The translations under genes and the position numbers were made by a program. A DNA stretch of 64,000 nucleotides, taken from NCBI GenBank assembly GCA_015660995.1, contig JACTUC010000005.1, forward strand, positions 1 through 64,000. Reading direction: 5' to 3'. Position 1 is the first letter of the stretch. Each line of letters begins with the position of its first letter. Positions 17,560-26,620 of this stretch are shown here, one piece after another. The stretch is from Candidatus Methanomethylicaceae archaeon. Its GTDB lineage: Archaea > Thermoproteota > Methanomethylicia > Methanomethylicales > Methanomethylicaceae. The notes under the pieces are model-generated. The model was not told where the DNA came from and did no database searches. It saw nothing but the letters and a program-made list of their open reading frames with translations.

Positions 17560-18843
17560 GTGCCTTTTCTGAAGACATATTCCCAGTCAGCCATCTACCC
17601 GGTTGAGAAGAAGGACAGGGTGCTTTCTGGCTTAGACGCTTCGCTGCTCTGGGCTGGTTCCGCCATTGCTGTCAACGTGTGGTACAGCGGTGGATACCTT
17701 TCGTCCATTGGATGGGTCCCGGGGATAGTTTTGATACTCCTCGGCTCGTTTGTAGGGAGCTTAATCTTCGCTGCAGCAGGCGCTATCGGCACTGACTTGG
17801 GCATTCCCTCGATGGTGACGGTGAGACCAAGTTTCGGGATAAGAGGATCTTACGTCATGAGCGCTCTGAACTATGTTGCGCTAATCGGATGGACAGCTTG
17901 GATGATAAACATAAACGCATCCGCAGCTGACAAGATCAATTCTCTCATTTTCGGCTTCAATGGCTTCCCTCTCTGGGTCGTCGTCTGCGGCATCATCTGC
18001 ACAACCTTGGCCATACTCAAGGCTGAGAGCTGGAGACGCTTTACCAGGATCTCAGTAATGGCGCTGATTATCACCGCCATTGCCATCAATGCAGTGGTCT
18101 TCTACAATTACGGCTGGGGTTACCTTGCTTCCAAACCTACTTGGGGGACGCCCGCTGGGACCGTCTTCGATCTTGCGCTGATAATACCTCTATCTTGGGC
18201 GCCACTGGCTGCGGATTATATGCGGTTTGCTAGGTCCTCCAAGGGAGGTTTTTTTGGGTCACTATTTGGCCAAGGTTTCGCAAACGCGTGGTTCTATATT
18301 ACTGGTCTGGCATGCGCACTGGCCTTTGGCTTGTACGATCCAACAGTCTATGTGACACAAGTGGGTGGCCTTGTCTTCGGGCTGGTCGCGCTATTCGTCA
18401 TCTGGTTCGGCACGATCACAACGACATTCCTGGACATCTACTCAGCAAACATGTCTGTAATCAACGTATTCCCCAATGTTAAGGAGTGGCAGGGAAGCAT
18501 ACTGACCGGCGCGATCGCCATTGTCATAGCCTTCCTTCCGTGGCTGAACTCCTTCGTCCAGTTCCTCAACTTGATCGGTGCAGTGTTTGTTCCCCTCTTT
18601 GCTGTGGTTCTGGTGGACTATTTCCTGATAAGAAAGAGACGGTACGACATTGGCGGGCTGTATGCTAGATCGCTCTACTGGTACAGTAGCGGCTTCAAGT
18701 TTGCTTCAATACTCTCATGGATCGCAGGGGTCACCCTTTACTTCGTATTTCAGCAGATTGCCCCGCAAATAGGAGCAACGCTGCCATCGTTCCTCCTGAC
18801 AGCTGCAATCTACATGTTAATGGTGAAGGTGGCTAGGAGTTAG
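17560..18843 (+). CDS. NCS1-family cytosine/purine permease
   Basis: 427 residues from the GTG placed just after a TATA box. About twelve hydrophobic segments; SLLWAGSAIAVNVWYSGG in helix 1 and MVTVRPSFGIRGSYVMSALN in the helix 2-3 region are like CodB. WAPLAADYMRFARSS matches the helix 6 region. Imports a nucleobase with a cation; cytosine is favoured because a cytosine deaminase gene lies 2.3 kb away, but purines, hydantoins or thiamine-related substrates occur in the family. Confidence 0.85.
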   Translation: MPFLKTYSQSAIYPVEKKDRVLSGLDASLLWAGSAIAVNVWYSGGYLSSIGWVPGIVLILLGSFVGSLIFAAAGAIGTDLGIPSMVTVRPSFGIRGSYVMSALNYVALIGWTAWMININASAADKINSLIFGFNGFPLWVVVCGIICTTLAILKAESWRRFTRISVMALIITAIAINAVVFYNYGWGYLASKPTWGTPAGTVFDLALIIPLSWAPLAADYMRFARSSKGGFFGSLFGQGFANAWFYITGLACALAFGLYDPTVYVTQVGGLVFGLVALFVIWFGTITTTFLDIYSANMSVINVFPNVKEWQGSILTGAIAIVIAFLPWLNSFVQFLNLIGAVFVPLFAVVLVDYFLIRKRRYDIGGLYARSLYWYSSGFKFASILSWIAGVTLYFVFQQIAPQIGATLPSFLLTAAIYMLMVKVARS

Positions 18844-19037
18844 GCTCTGCTTATTAACACAAGTTCTAAGAAAAGACTCTCCTCAGGGGTGGGGAGGGCA
18901 AGCCTCACGACATATGTGAAAGAGTCTGACAACGTGATTGTCCTTTTTTCTCATTCACTAGGGGGCATTCACGAACGAGGCAGCTTGAGTAAATGCTTAA
19001 GAAGAATATGCTCTAGAGAATAGTGGGGAAAGTTGAC

Positions 19038-19343
19038 ATGGTCTTCTGTCGCAATTGCGGTAGCCAGAATGAGGATGGCGCGGCATTTTGCAAGAATTGT
19101 GGCGCGAGAATAAGCCCTGTCGACAGCAGGGAAAGCAGGCACGAAGCCCGTATGTACTGGAGGTTGCGCGTTGGCGCCCTGTGGGGGGTGGCAGTAGGCA
19201 TCTTAGTTGTAGCTATCGGGCTCAGCATTGCCTATAATCTCAGCTTCTGGAACTGGATATGGCCTGTTTTTCTGATATTGGTCGGAGTAATAATAATCAC
19301 AAGTGTCATGATGAGAAGACGCCCGGGTTATGATTTGCATTAA
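19038..19343 (+). CDS. Zinc-ribbon membrane protein
   Basis: 101 residues from the ATG at 19038. The N-terminus is a zinc ribbon, CRNCGSQNEDGAAFCKNCGA, followed by two hydrophobic helices (about residues 45-65 and 72-90, the second containing FLILVGVIIITSVMM). The C-terminus is short and basic. This layout is common in archaea, with the ribbon in the cytoplasm; function unknown. The next gene starts 20 bases downstream and is probably in the same operon. Confidence 0.72.
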   Translation: MVFCRNCGSQNEDGAAFCKNCGARISPVDSRESRHEARMYWRLRVGALWGVAVGILVVAIGLSIAYNLSFWNWIWPVFLILVGVIIITSVMMRRRPGYDLH

Positions 19344-19363
19344 TTCTGGGAGGGGTATGAAAG

Positions 19364-19828
19364 TTGCCAGATGAGTGGGAGCATGATGAAAGGCGCAACC
19401 TAATGGGTCTTGTGAATTTTGGGTTATTCCTTGTCACAGTGGGGATAGTGTTTGCCATTACCCCTGGCCTCTATGACGCTATCGTCCGGTTCGTCAGGGA
19501 CTTTAGGATTGCTGAGATATCTCCAGGGATATTCTTCCCTGAGCCTATCCGTAACCATACGGTGGTCTATGGGGCTTTCTACACTTTCTGTCTACTGTTT
19601 GGAGGGCTCCACATAGTTACCCTTGCAGGGAGGTTTGCCTTTAAGGACAGTTTAAGGAGGAAGACGAGCACCCTGGCATCAATGGTCTTCTGGCTGGGAT
19701 CGGCATATAGCACAAGCATGCTCATCGCATTGAGCATTGCGTGGCCCGCATTCGTGGGCTATATAGTCGCGGTAGGAGGTGTCTGCATAGTTATTGAGAG
19801 CCTCATACTGCTAGCTGTAAGGCATTAA
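19364..19828 (+). CDS. Unrecognised four-helix membrane protein
   Basis: 154 residues with four hydrophobic segments, beginning GLVNFGLFLVTVGIVFAI. Start is TTG after GGGAGGGG. A charged N-terminus (PDEWEHDERRN) precedes helix 1. No family recognised. It lies 20 bases after the zinc-ribbon membrane protein, so the two may act together at the membrane. Confidence 0.62.
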   Translation: MPDEWEHDERRNLMGLVNFGLFLVTVGIVFAITPGLYDAIVRFVRDFRIAEISPGIFFPEPIRNHTVVYGAFYTFCLLFGGLHIVTLAGRFAFKDSLRRKTSTLASMVFWLGSAYSTSMLIALSIAWPAFVGYIVAVGGVCIVIESLILLAVRH

Positions 19829-20121
19829 TGCCAAGCCGTGCCTACTGGGAAGCAGCAAAGCAGAAAAAAGGAGATGAACAGCCTTCTATCTATATTAGAA
19901 CGAGTACTATTGCTCAATCGCTAGACCTTTGCGACCTACCTGCTTAGGTATCCAATGCTGTTGACAAACCTTGGCATCGATTCAAAGTAATCATTGAGTT
20001 GGCAGCTGGTCAAAGGTTCTTGCCCAATAGTCTTAAATACGGTAAGGAAGCAATTCACTTCAATTCGGAGGGCAATAATTGAGCAAAGGTGTAGGCCTTT
20101 TCAGTTAAGACCCAGAGTCTT
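19829..20121 (+). other. Intergenic region without a recognised gene
   Basis: 293 bases. No tRNA, repeat or convincing small open frame seen. A weak TATA-like TCTTAAATAC lies at about 20031-20040 and may drive the downstream regulator operon. Confidence 0.5.
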
Positions 20122-20463
20122 TTGAGTATCAGACCCTCCGCAACCCTTGAAGAGTCCTTGGTAAGGCTCGCCAGCAGGAACATGACACCTGTCCAGACTA
20201 GAGTCGTCAAATACATATACGCGCGGGAGGCGACCTCTTCGTGCACATATTCATGGTACGTCAGGGCTATCTCAAGAGAGCTTGGCATACCTGAGTCCAC
20301 GGTCAAGTGGTGCCTCAATATCCTCAGGGAGATGCTGCTGATAGAGGCGGGAACTGCCTCGGAGAGAGGCCTGCCGCTTAAGCTTACCTACCCAGGCTTG
20401 GTTGTTGCGGAGATGCTGTCCAAAATCAACGTTGGAATGCAGAAGGAGGTAATTGTTGAATGA
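20122..20463 (+). CDS. Winged-helix transcriptional regulator
   Basis: 113 residues from a TTG start. Residues 20-90 look like a winged helix (TPVQTRVVKYIYAREA, then ISRELGIPESTVKWCLNIL as recognition helix and GLPLKLTYPG as wing). Its stop overlaps the next gene as ATGA, so it belongs to the operon with the small membrane protein and the sodium symporter and is the obvious candidate to control it. Confidence 0.72.
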   Translation: MSIRPSATLEESLVRLASRNMTPVQTRVVKYIYAREATSSCTYSWYVRAISRELGIPESTVKWCLNILREMLLIEAGTASERGLPLKLTYPGLVVAEMLSKINVGMQKEVIVE

Positions 20464-20645
20464 GAATAACACCTGTTGTAGCAATCAGCGTCGTAGCGCT
20501 AGCTATATGCTTCATTTTGGTGCCCTATCTCGCCGCCACAGTAGGAGGTTGGTACGCGTACTGGGGTGCCTTATTGATCAGTGCTGTTTGGGCAGCAATC
20601 CTGTTGTGGCTCAAACTCACGAAATACTGGGAGGGTGATGATTGA
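20460..20645 (+). CDS. Small membrane subunit of sodium:solute symporter
   Basis: 61 residues, two hydrophobic helices (VVAISVVALAICFILVPYLA and WGALLISAVWAAILLWL) and a charged end. It overlaps the regulator by 4 bases and the symporter start by 1 (TGATG), so translation is coupled. Small two-helix proteins (DUF3311 or DUF485 type) often precede SSS transporters; I could not tell which family applies. Confidence 0.68.
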   Translation: MRITPVVAISVVALAICFILVPYLAATVGGWYAYWGALLISAVWAAILLWLKLTKYWEGDD

Positions 20646-22204
20646 TGGCTGGAGAAATTCCTATTCCGACCCCAACTCCGGAGTCGTCCATAGCGGTAAT
20701 CATTGCAATCGCCGCGCTGCTCATCGTAAGCACGGGCATAGGAGTGTACTATTTCAGAAAGGTAAAGAGCTTCGACGAGTGGATGGTAGGGCATCGCGAC
20801 ATGGGTCCCGTTGTAACCGGGTTGGCCCTGGTTGCAACCTGGCTCAGTGGCTGGGCCATTTTCGGCAACGCCGGGCTCAGCTATGCATACGGCTGGTCGG
20901 GCGCATGGCTTATCGGCATAATGAACCTTATGGGCCTCTCGCTCTGTGTTGTGCTTGGCTACCGAATGAGGCGTTATGCTGCCTTGGGCGCAAAGACCGT
21001 TCCTGAGGCTGCGAGGATAAGGTTCGATAGCAGGCTTGTCCAGGGTCTAGCTGGCTTCGCGATGGCGATTCTTCTCCTAGTGTACAGCATCGGCCAGTTC
21101 AAGGCAATGGCATCAGTCTGGAATCTGACGACCGGAACAGACTGGCTCCTGAGCCTTGTTCTAACGGCTGTTCTTTGCGCTGTTTACATAGCGATAGGAG
21201 GCTATGCTGGCACGAATGTCTCAGTTGCTCTCCAGGGCGCTATATTGATCGTGGTAGGGATCGCCTTCGGAATAGCTTCGATATTCTGGGCTGGCGGACC
21301 AGCTAAAATAGCAGCCGCTATTGCCAATTCAACATTCGTGAAACCGGGTGGTGCGGTAACTCCAGTGTCAATAGGCGGATACACGGCATCTCTGGGCCCA
21401 AGCTACCCGGCTTTCGATTGGTTAGGAGTCGTGGCCGTGATGTTCATGTTCCTCTTCATGGCTACAGGCTTCCCCCACAACATAGCGAGATTCATCGGCG
21501 CAAGGAAGACCACCAAGAAGGAATACGGCATTTTGATGCTGATCGTCGTGGTCGGCTGTGTGACACCATTGATGATAGGCGCCATGGGCTACGCTGGACT
21601 GAGCGTATGGGGCTCCCAGCTGATGTCGAAGGGTCCAATCTACGGAGACGCTGCAGCTGCACTCGTCAGCATGTCTGTTGGAGGTGCAGTTGGTGGGGCA
21701 GTATTTGCAGTGGCAGTATTCGCAGCAGCAATTTCGACACTCGCTGGCATGGTGATGATAATGGCAACAAACATCAGCAGGGATCTTATTGCCAATGCAA
21801 GGCCGAAGACATCGCCCAAGAGATTGCTACAGCTTTCTAGACTGCTGGTCATCCCATTCGTACTAATTCCTCTGTGGTGGACTTACACCTCCCCGCCTCC
21901 AGTGCTTTCAGAGTTCATGTCAGGTTCTGCAGTGGCTCAAGCGGGGATATTCTTCTTTGTCATCGCTGTCTCGATGTACTGGAAGAGGGCGACCAAGTGG
22001 GGTGCTGTGGCCACGATAATATTCGGGATGGTCATAGCTTTGCTGCATCCCTCTGTTTACGGCAGCTACCTTCCCCCATTCAACAACTGGGGAATCTGGG
22101 CAATGGTTTTGATGTTCGGGTGTGCAGCGGTCTACGTCGGAGTGAGCCTGGTAACAAAGCCCCTCCCTGAAGAGAAGCTGGCAAAGCTCTTTAAGAAGAG
22201 TTAA
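20645..22204 (+). CDS. Sodium:solute symporter (SSS family)
   Basis: 519 residues from ATG 20645 (the TTG just before is ignored because ATG overlaps the preceding stop and has GGGAGGG upstream). About 13 hydrophobic segments. VATWLSGWAIFGNAGLSYAYG and AFWAA-like small-residue helices follow the LeuT-like SSS fold; MATGFPHNIARFIGARKTTK resembles helix 8-9 of acetate, proline and pantothenate symporters. The substrate is probably a carboxylate or amino acid. Last gene of its operon. Confidence 0.9.
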   Translation: MAGEIPIPTPTPESSIAVIIAIAALLIVSTGIGVYYFRKVKSFDEWMVGHRDMGPVVTGLALVATWLSGWAIFGNAGLSYAYGWSGAWLIGIMNLMGLSLCVVLGYRMRRYAALGAKTVPEAARIRFDSRLVQGLAGFAMAILLLVYSIGQFKAMASVWNLTTGTDWLLSLVLTAVLCAVYIAIGGYAGTNVSVALQGAILIVVGIAFGIASIFWAGGPAKIAAAIANSTFVKPGGAVTPVSIGGYTASLGPSYPAFDWLGVVAVMFMFLFMATGFPHNIARFIGARKTTKKEYGILMLIVVVGCVTPLMIGAMGYAGLSVWGSQLMSKGPIYGDAAAALVSMSVGGAVGGAVFAVAVFAAAISTLAGMVMIMATNISRDLIANARPKTSPKRLLQLSRLLVIPFVLIPLWWTYTSPPPVLSEFMSGSAVAQAGIFFFVIAVSMYWKRATKWGAVATIIFGMVIALLHPSVYGSYLPPFNNWGIWAMVLMFGCAAVYVGVSLVTKPLPEEKLAKLFKKS

Positions 22205-22210
22205 GCCAAC

Positions 22211-22223
22211 TCCCCCTTTTTTT
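22211..22223 (+). terminator. Oligo-T terminator after the symporter
   Basis: CCCCC followed by seven T just after the symporter stop; a second, similar CCCCCTTTTT lies at about 22256-22265. Confidence 0.6.
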
Positions 22224-22371
22224 ATTCTTGCTATGACATAGAACAACCAGTTTATTCCCCCTTTTTCTGCTACGCAAATCAATGAAGTTGGCAGAACCCA
22301 AAAACTATATATTGGCAATGAAGGTTAGAAGTATTTGATGGATATAACGTGATAAATAAGGCGTTTATATC

Positions 22372-23412
22372 ATGCCTAAGCTGACCACGCAGGATATCCT
22401 GAAGCTGATTGACGGGCTCAGAGCTGAGGGGTTCGAGGTCATATCTCCCCTCCGCATCAATGGCGTCGTGAAGCTTGCCAAGCTCCCACCTGGTGAAGCG
22501 CCTCTGCTGGACTACATTAGGATAAACAATTCACCGAAAGATTTCCTTCTCCCCTGCAGAGAGTCGCTTTACAAGTATAGGAGCACGGCCACGTTAACCT
22601 CTTACGGTCTAAAGATCAGGTTCCCCACAGCCGAGGGCCCCTGCCCCGTGACAATAATGCCAGAGTGTACGCTGCCCAAGTCGAAGATCGCGTTTTTCGG
22701 GATACACCCATGCATGGTCAATTCAATCAGGTATCTTGACAAGGTCATGCTTAGCGACCCTGCCGACCCCTACTACAAGGGTCGTAGAGATGGAATGTTC
22801 ATCGCAGTCATGGAATGCGAAGAAGGTGACGATTACTGCCTCTGTGGCATGCTGGATAGTTACAAGGTGCCTGCCGGGTACGCCGATCTGATGATGAGGA
22901 AGAGGGACGGGGGATTCCTGGTCAGAGCTGCGTCGGAAGGAGGGAAGGGGGTTTTGGCATTAATCAACAAAACCCAGGAGAAGGACGGAGTGCCAGAACT
23001 CGTCCCCAAGATGAAGGAGAAGTATACCTTCGACAGCACTGACGAGGCAGAGATAGACAGGAGGGATGCCAAAGAGTACGTCGAGTTATGTACACTCTGC
23101 GCGGCCTGCACGGTGACGTGCCCTACATGTTACTGCGGAGACATCGAGGATGAGTTTAGCCTCATGGATCCCGCCAACGTCGAAAGGACGAGGCTGAGGA
23201 TGTCCTGCCAGAGGAAATGTTACAGCATGATAGCTGGCGGAACGACATTCCTCAAGACCAAGGATGCCCGGTTCAAGTGGCGGCTCAAGCACAAGTTCCC
23301 GTTCTCGGAGCGCGCGTACCAGCTGAAAGGCTGCATCGGGTGCGGCAACTGCATAGCAATGTGCCCTGCAAGGATTGATTTCCGTAAGTTTTTGGGCAGG
23401 AGGGAAGCCTGA
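22372..23412 (+). CDS. hydB: Group 3b-type hydrogenase, beta (Fe-S) subunit
   Basis: 346 residues. Two ferredoxin-type clusters are near the C-terminus: CTLCAACTVTCPTCYC and CIGCGNCIAMCP; the N-terminal 250 residues match the HydB/AsrA family with LLPCRESLYKYR and FFGIHPCMVNSI. In the Pyrococcus sulfhydrogenase this subunit relays electrons between the gamma flavoprotein and the small subunit. First of hydB-G-D-A; its stop overlaps the hydG start. A TATA-like ATATAAC at about 22339-22346 fits a short or absent leader. Confidence 0.92.
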   Translation: MPKLTTQDILKLIDGLRAEGFEVISPLRINGVVKLAKLPPGEAPLLDYIRINNSPKDFLLPCRESLYKYRSTATLTSYGLKIRFPTAEGPCPVTIMPECTLPKSKIAFFGIHPCMVNSIRYLDKVMLSDPADPYYKGRRDGMFIAVMECEEGDDYCLCGMLDSYKVPAGYADLMMRKRDGGFLVRAASEGGKGVLALINKTQEKDGVPELVPKMKEKYTFDSTDEAEIDRRDAKEYVELCTLCAACTVTCPTCYCGDIEDEFSLMDPANVERTRLRMSCQRKCYSMIAGGTTFLKTKDARFKWRLKHKFPFSERAYQLKGCIGCGNCIAMCPARIDFRKFLGRREA

Positions 23413-24230
23413 TGTCCAATGAACTGAACCCGTATCTGCCAAGGCCTGCCAACGTAACATCGGTCAAGAACGAGAGCCTAGACACAAAAACCTTGAGGTT
23501 CAGGCTCATCAACTGGACAGCACCATTTCAGGCCGGACAATTTGTCCAGCTGCTTCTGCCCGGAGTTGGAGAGGCTCCTTTCTGCATAGCCTCCTCGCAA
23601 AGCGATCCGAAGCACCTCGAGCTCACAATAATGAGGCGCGGGATAGTCACAACTGCCTCTCAATACCTGAGGCCCGGGGATGCTGTCGGAATCAGAGGTC
23701 CCCTAGGTAAGCCTTTCCCAGTCAGTGCCTTCGAGGGGAAGGATGTCCTTGTGGTCGCCACCGGGATAGGGATAGCGGCTCTGAAATCTCTGATCCTGTA
23801 CCTCGTAGAGAACCGCGGCAAGTTCAAGGATGTCACTCTCCTCTATGGCGCCAGATTCCCAGAAGACCTAGTGTACAGGGATGAGATCAGGAGATGGTCG
23901 GAGAAGATCAAGGTCATAATCACGCTCAGCAAGGCTACCCCCGATTGGGCAGGCCTGAGGGGAAGGGTAACGGACCACCTCAATGAGGTAGAGCTCAACC
24001 CCAGCACTGTAGCTGCTGTCTGCGGATCACCTGCCGTAATGACTAGTATTGCAGACGAGCTAGTTAACAAGGGGCTGAAGAAGGAGAACATCTATGTCTC
24101 CCTGGAAAGGCACATGAAGTGCGGGATAGGTAAGTGCGCTAGGTGCCTTATCATGGGCGGCCTGCTCGTATGCAAGGACGGCCCTGTCTTCAGGGCCAGT
24201 GAGATCGACATAAGGGCGATAGGTGAGTGA
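23412..24230 (+). CDS. hydG: Group 3b-type hydrogenase, gamma (FAD/NAD(P)) subunit
   Basis: 272 residues. FAD-binding beta-barrel with the GIRGPLGKPFP loop, NAD(P)-binding domain beginning VLVVATGIGIAALKS, and a C-terminal [2Fe-2S] site CGIGKCARCLIMGGLLVC. This is the dihydroorotate-dehydrogenase electron-transfer/HydG family and reduces or oxidises NAD(P)H. It overlaps hydB by one base; hydD begins just after its stop. Confidence 0.92.
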   Translation: MSNELNPYLPRPANVTSVKNESLDTKTLRFRLINWTAPFQAGQFVQLLLPGVGEAPFCIASSQSDPKHLELTIMRRGIVTTASQYLRPGDAVGIRGPLGKPFPVSAFEGKDVLVVATGIGIAALKSLILYLVENRGKFKDVTLLYGARFPEDLVYRDEIRRWSEKIKVIITLSKATPDWAGLRGRVTDHLNEVELNPSTVAAVCGSPAVMTSIADELVNKGLKKENIYVSLERHMKCGIGKCARCLIMGGLLVCKDGPVFRASEIDIRAIGE

Positions 24231-24231
24231 C

Positions 24232-24975
24232 ATGAGGCTCGCGTTCTATTCACTCACTTCTTGCGAAGGCTGCCTGACCACCCTCATCACCAACCTAGGA
24301 CCCAACCTTGAGAGCCTTTGGAACATCTTCGACATTGATTACTTCAAGCTTGTAAGGGAGCCGGTAGGGGGAAGCAAGGTGCCGAAGGCTGATATAGCCT
24401 TCGTTGAGGGTGCAGTGGTGACGAACCTCGACAGGAAGAAACTGCTTGAGATAAGGGAGAACTCCAGCTTCGTCGTGGCGCTCGGGACCTGCGCCTCGAG
24501 CGGCAACATAGCATTCACCGCCTCAAGGGGGGTCAAGCTCAAGAACAAGAAATTGAGAGATGTGGAGATCTTCGAGGCCGAGCCCATATCCTCGGTCGTT
24601 ACTGTCGACTTCGAGCTCAGCGGGTGCCCTGTCAGCGCTGAGGAGTTTACTGACGCCCTTCTGAGGCTTATCAATAATATCGAGCCCATCCAGCCAGACT
24701 ATAGCGTCTGCTACGAGTGCAGGACAAAGGGAAACGACTGCCTTCTAGAGAAGGGAAGGGTCTGCCTAGGGCCGCTCGCCATGGGGGGATGCGGTGCTGC
24801 CTGCCCCTCTGTGGGATCGCCGTGCTACAGCTGCAGGGGGCCTGCCACGGAGGCGGATCTGGAGGCGTACTTGAAGACTCTGGAGAAGAAGGGATTGGAC
24901 AAGAAAAGGGCTGTGCTGATGCTTCACATGTTTACAGGCAAGAAGGCAAAGGAGTTGCTGAAGAATGGCGAATAG
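24232..24975 (+). CDS. hydD: [NiFe] hydrogenase small (delta) subunit
   Basis: 247 residues from ATG 24232. The proximal-cluster motif SLTSCEGCLTTL starts at residue 7, with GTCASSGN and ELSGCPVSAEEF further on, and CYECRTKGNDCLLEKGRVCLGP and GGCGAACPS completing three [4Fe-4S] sites. There is no Tat signal, so the enzyme is cytoplasmic. It overlaps hydA by 11 bases. Confidence 0.92.
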   Translation: MRLAFYSLTSCEGCLTTLITNLGPNLESLWNIFDIDYFKLVREPVGGSKVPKADIAFVEGAVVTNLDRKKLLEIRENSSFVVALGTCASSGNIAFTASRGVKLKNKKLRDVEIFEAEPISSVVTVDFELSGCPVSAEEFTDALLRLINNIEPIQPDYSVCYECRTKGNDCLLEKGRVCLGPLAMGGCGAACPSVGSPCYSCRGPATEADLEAYLKTLEKKGLDKKRAVLMLHMFTGKKAKELLKNGE

Positions 24976-26284
24976 CAAGGAAGAGGTAATTCTGGATTCA
25001 AGCGAGCTGAGATTCATAGAGGGCCACGGGAAACTCCTGGTGAAAGCATCTGGTAAAGACATTGTTGCGGAGTTCCATAATCTTGAGGGCCCGCGCTTCC
25101 TCACGAAGTACCTGCAGGGCAAACCTGCCGAGATGGCGCCCCTGGTAGCATCGAGGATATGCGGACTCTGCTTCACCGCACATTCGATAAATTCTGCTGA
25201 GGCCATCGAGAAAGCGCTGGGGATCAAAGTAAGCAGGGAGGTGCGCGATCTTCGGAATGTCCTGTACCTCGCCAACAATCTAAGGAGCCACATGATGCAC
25301 CTGCTTTACCTTTCAATACCCCCCATTAAGGGGCTCATCAGCGTCCTAAGGCTCAGTGACAAGGATGTCTTCAAGGCGGGGGCGAGGCTCCTAGCGAAAT
25401 CCACGGAGCTGATCGAGATCTGGGGCGGGAGGTCGGTCCATGTGCCAAACGTGGTCGTAGGCGGATTTGGAGCGCCAATGAAGGGGAAGGAACTCCTTAA
25501 TTCTGTGAACGAGCTCGAAGGGCTTCTGCCTGACGCCAAGAAGTTCGTCGAGTATGCACTTGACCTGGAACTTCCGGAGCTGGAGCGATACAGGCTGCTG
25601 GCTGGCTTGAAGAAGCCAGGTTTCTACCCCGTTCACTCAGAAGACGCCAACATGGCCCTCACGGACGGATCAGTCCTCAACAACCAGAGCTACTTTGACG
25701 GGCTCGAAGAAGTCACGAAGGAGTACTCCACCTCAAAGCATGTCTACTACAGAAAGTCGGAGATCACCGTTGGAGCCCTTTCCAGGATAATGCTGAATCG
25801 GAATTATCTCAGCGCTGGCGCTAGGAAGCTTGCAGAAGAGGTAGAATGGAGCATGAACCCCTTCCTAATTGTAAAGGCGCAGGCTGTAGAGGTCGTCCAT
25901 TATATCGAGGAGCTGGTAAAACAGAGCCAGGAGCTCTCGGACGTAATGATGGAGGCACATAACCCTGGCGTCTGCAGCACGATGGATGCCGATGCGGGCA
26001 TGGCCTGCTCCTTCAGAGGCAGCAAAGGAAAAGGGATCTCCATAGCCGAGGCGCCAAGGGGGACGCTCTGCCACTCCTGCGAAGTCGAGGACGGGCTGAT
26101 AAAGGATTACAAGGTGTATACGCCGACCGCTGTCAATTCCAAGAGTATAGAGGCAGATGCAGTGGAGATGGTAAAGAGGTTCAGACCGATAGGCATGGAG
26201 AAGCTGAAGTTCGTACTCGAGGATCTCGTGAGGAGTTACGATCCCTGCCTCTCATGCGCTGTAAGTCTGGACGCATTCGATTGA
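24965..26284 (+). CDS. hydA: [NiFe] hydrogenase large (alpha, catalytic) subunit
   Basis: 439 residues. L1 motif RICGLCFTAHS gives nickel ligands C66 and C69. The C-terminal L2 motif is DPCLSCAVS with C428 and C431; the last position is normally His and here is Ser, followed by LDAFD at the end. The gene order matches the Pyrococcus furiosus soluble hydrogenase. The complex should couple H2 to NAD(P)H, perhaps also reduce sulfur compounds. No maturation protease or hyp gene is in the window. Confidence 0.92.
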   Translation: MANSKEEVILDSSELRFIEGHGKLLVKASGKDIVAEFHNLEGPRFLTKYLQGKPAEMAPLVASRICGLCFTAHSINSAEAIEKALGIKVSREVRDLRNVLYLANNLRSHMMHLLYLSIPPIKGLISVLRLSDKDVFKAGARLLAKSTELIEIWGGRSVHVPNVVVGGFGAPMKGKELLNSVNELEGLLPDAKKFVEYALDLELPELERYRLLAGLKKPGFYPVHSEDANMALTDGSVLNNQSYFDGLEEVTKEYSTSKHVYYRKSEITVGALSRIMLNRNYLSAGARKLAEEVEWSMNPFLIVKAQAVEVVHYIEELVKQSQELSDVMMEAHNPGVCSTMDADAGMACSFRGSKGKGISIAEAPRGTLCHSCEVEDGLIKDYKVYTPTAVNSKSIEADAVEMVKRFRPIGMEKLKFVLEDLVRSYDPCLSCAVSLDAFD

Positions 26285-26299
26285 GAAGGGGTGAGAATA

Positions 26300-26620
26300 A
26301 TGCAGGTTAAGAAAATCAATGCCAAGGAACTCAAGAGTATGCTGGCAAATGATAGTGGAGAGCTGGTTGCAGTCTTCATAGCAAACTGGTGCGGCTACAG
26401 CAAGGGTCTAATGAGGGAGCTGGAAGGAACAACTGTGGGTTTCAAGCTCTGTGAGGTAGACATCTCGGAGACCGAGGATAAGGCATGGGAAGATTACAAC
26501 ATAGATGTCGTACCAACAGCGCTTCTATTCAGGGCTGGAAAAGAGGTAGCGAGGAGAGCCTGTTCCTTCGAAGGGATGAGGGTGAAAGATCTCCAAGCAC
26601 TGGCAGCTAGGCGCGCCTGA
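26300..26620 (+). CDS. Thioredoxin-like protein with single active-site cysteine
   Basis: 106 residues from ATG 26300, just after hydA and after AAGGGGTGAG. Thioredoxin fold with VAVFIANWCGYSKGL at the active site and DVVPTALLFRAGKE (cis-Pro). The usual CxxC is CGYS, so only the N-terminal Cys remains, suggesting monothiol chemistry or a chaperone role. A second Cys (FKLCEVD) lies outside the site. Its position suggests a link with hydrogenase redox or assembly, which is inference. It overlaps the convergent MFS gene by 14 bases. Confidence 0.78.
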   Translation: MQVKKINAKELKSMLANDSGELVAVFIANWCGYSKGLMRELEGTTVGFKLCEVDISETEDKAWEDYNIDVVPTALLFRAGKEVARRACSFEGMRVKDLQALAARRA

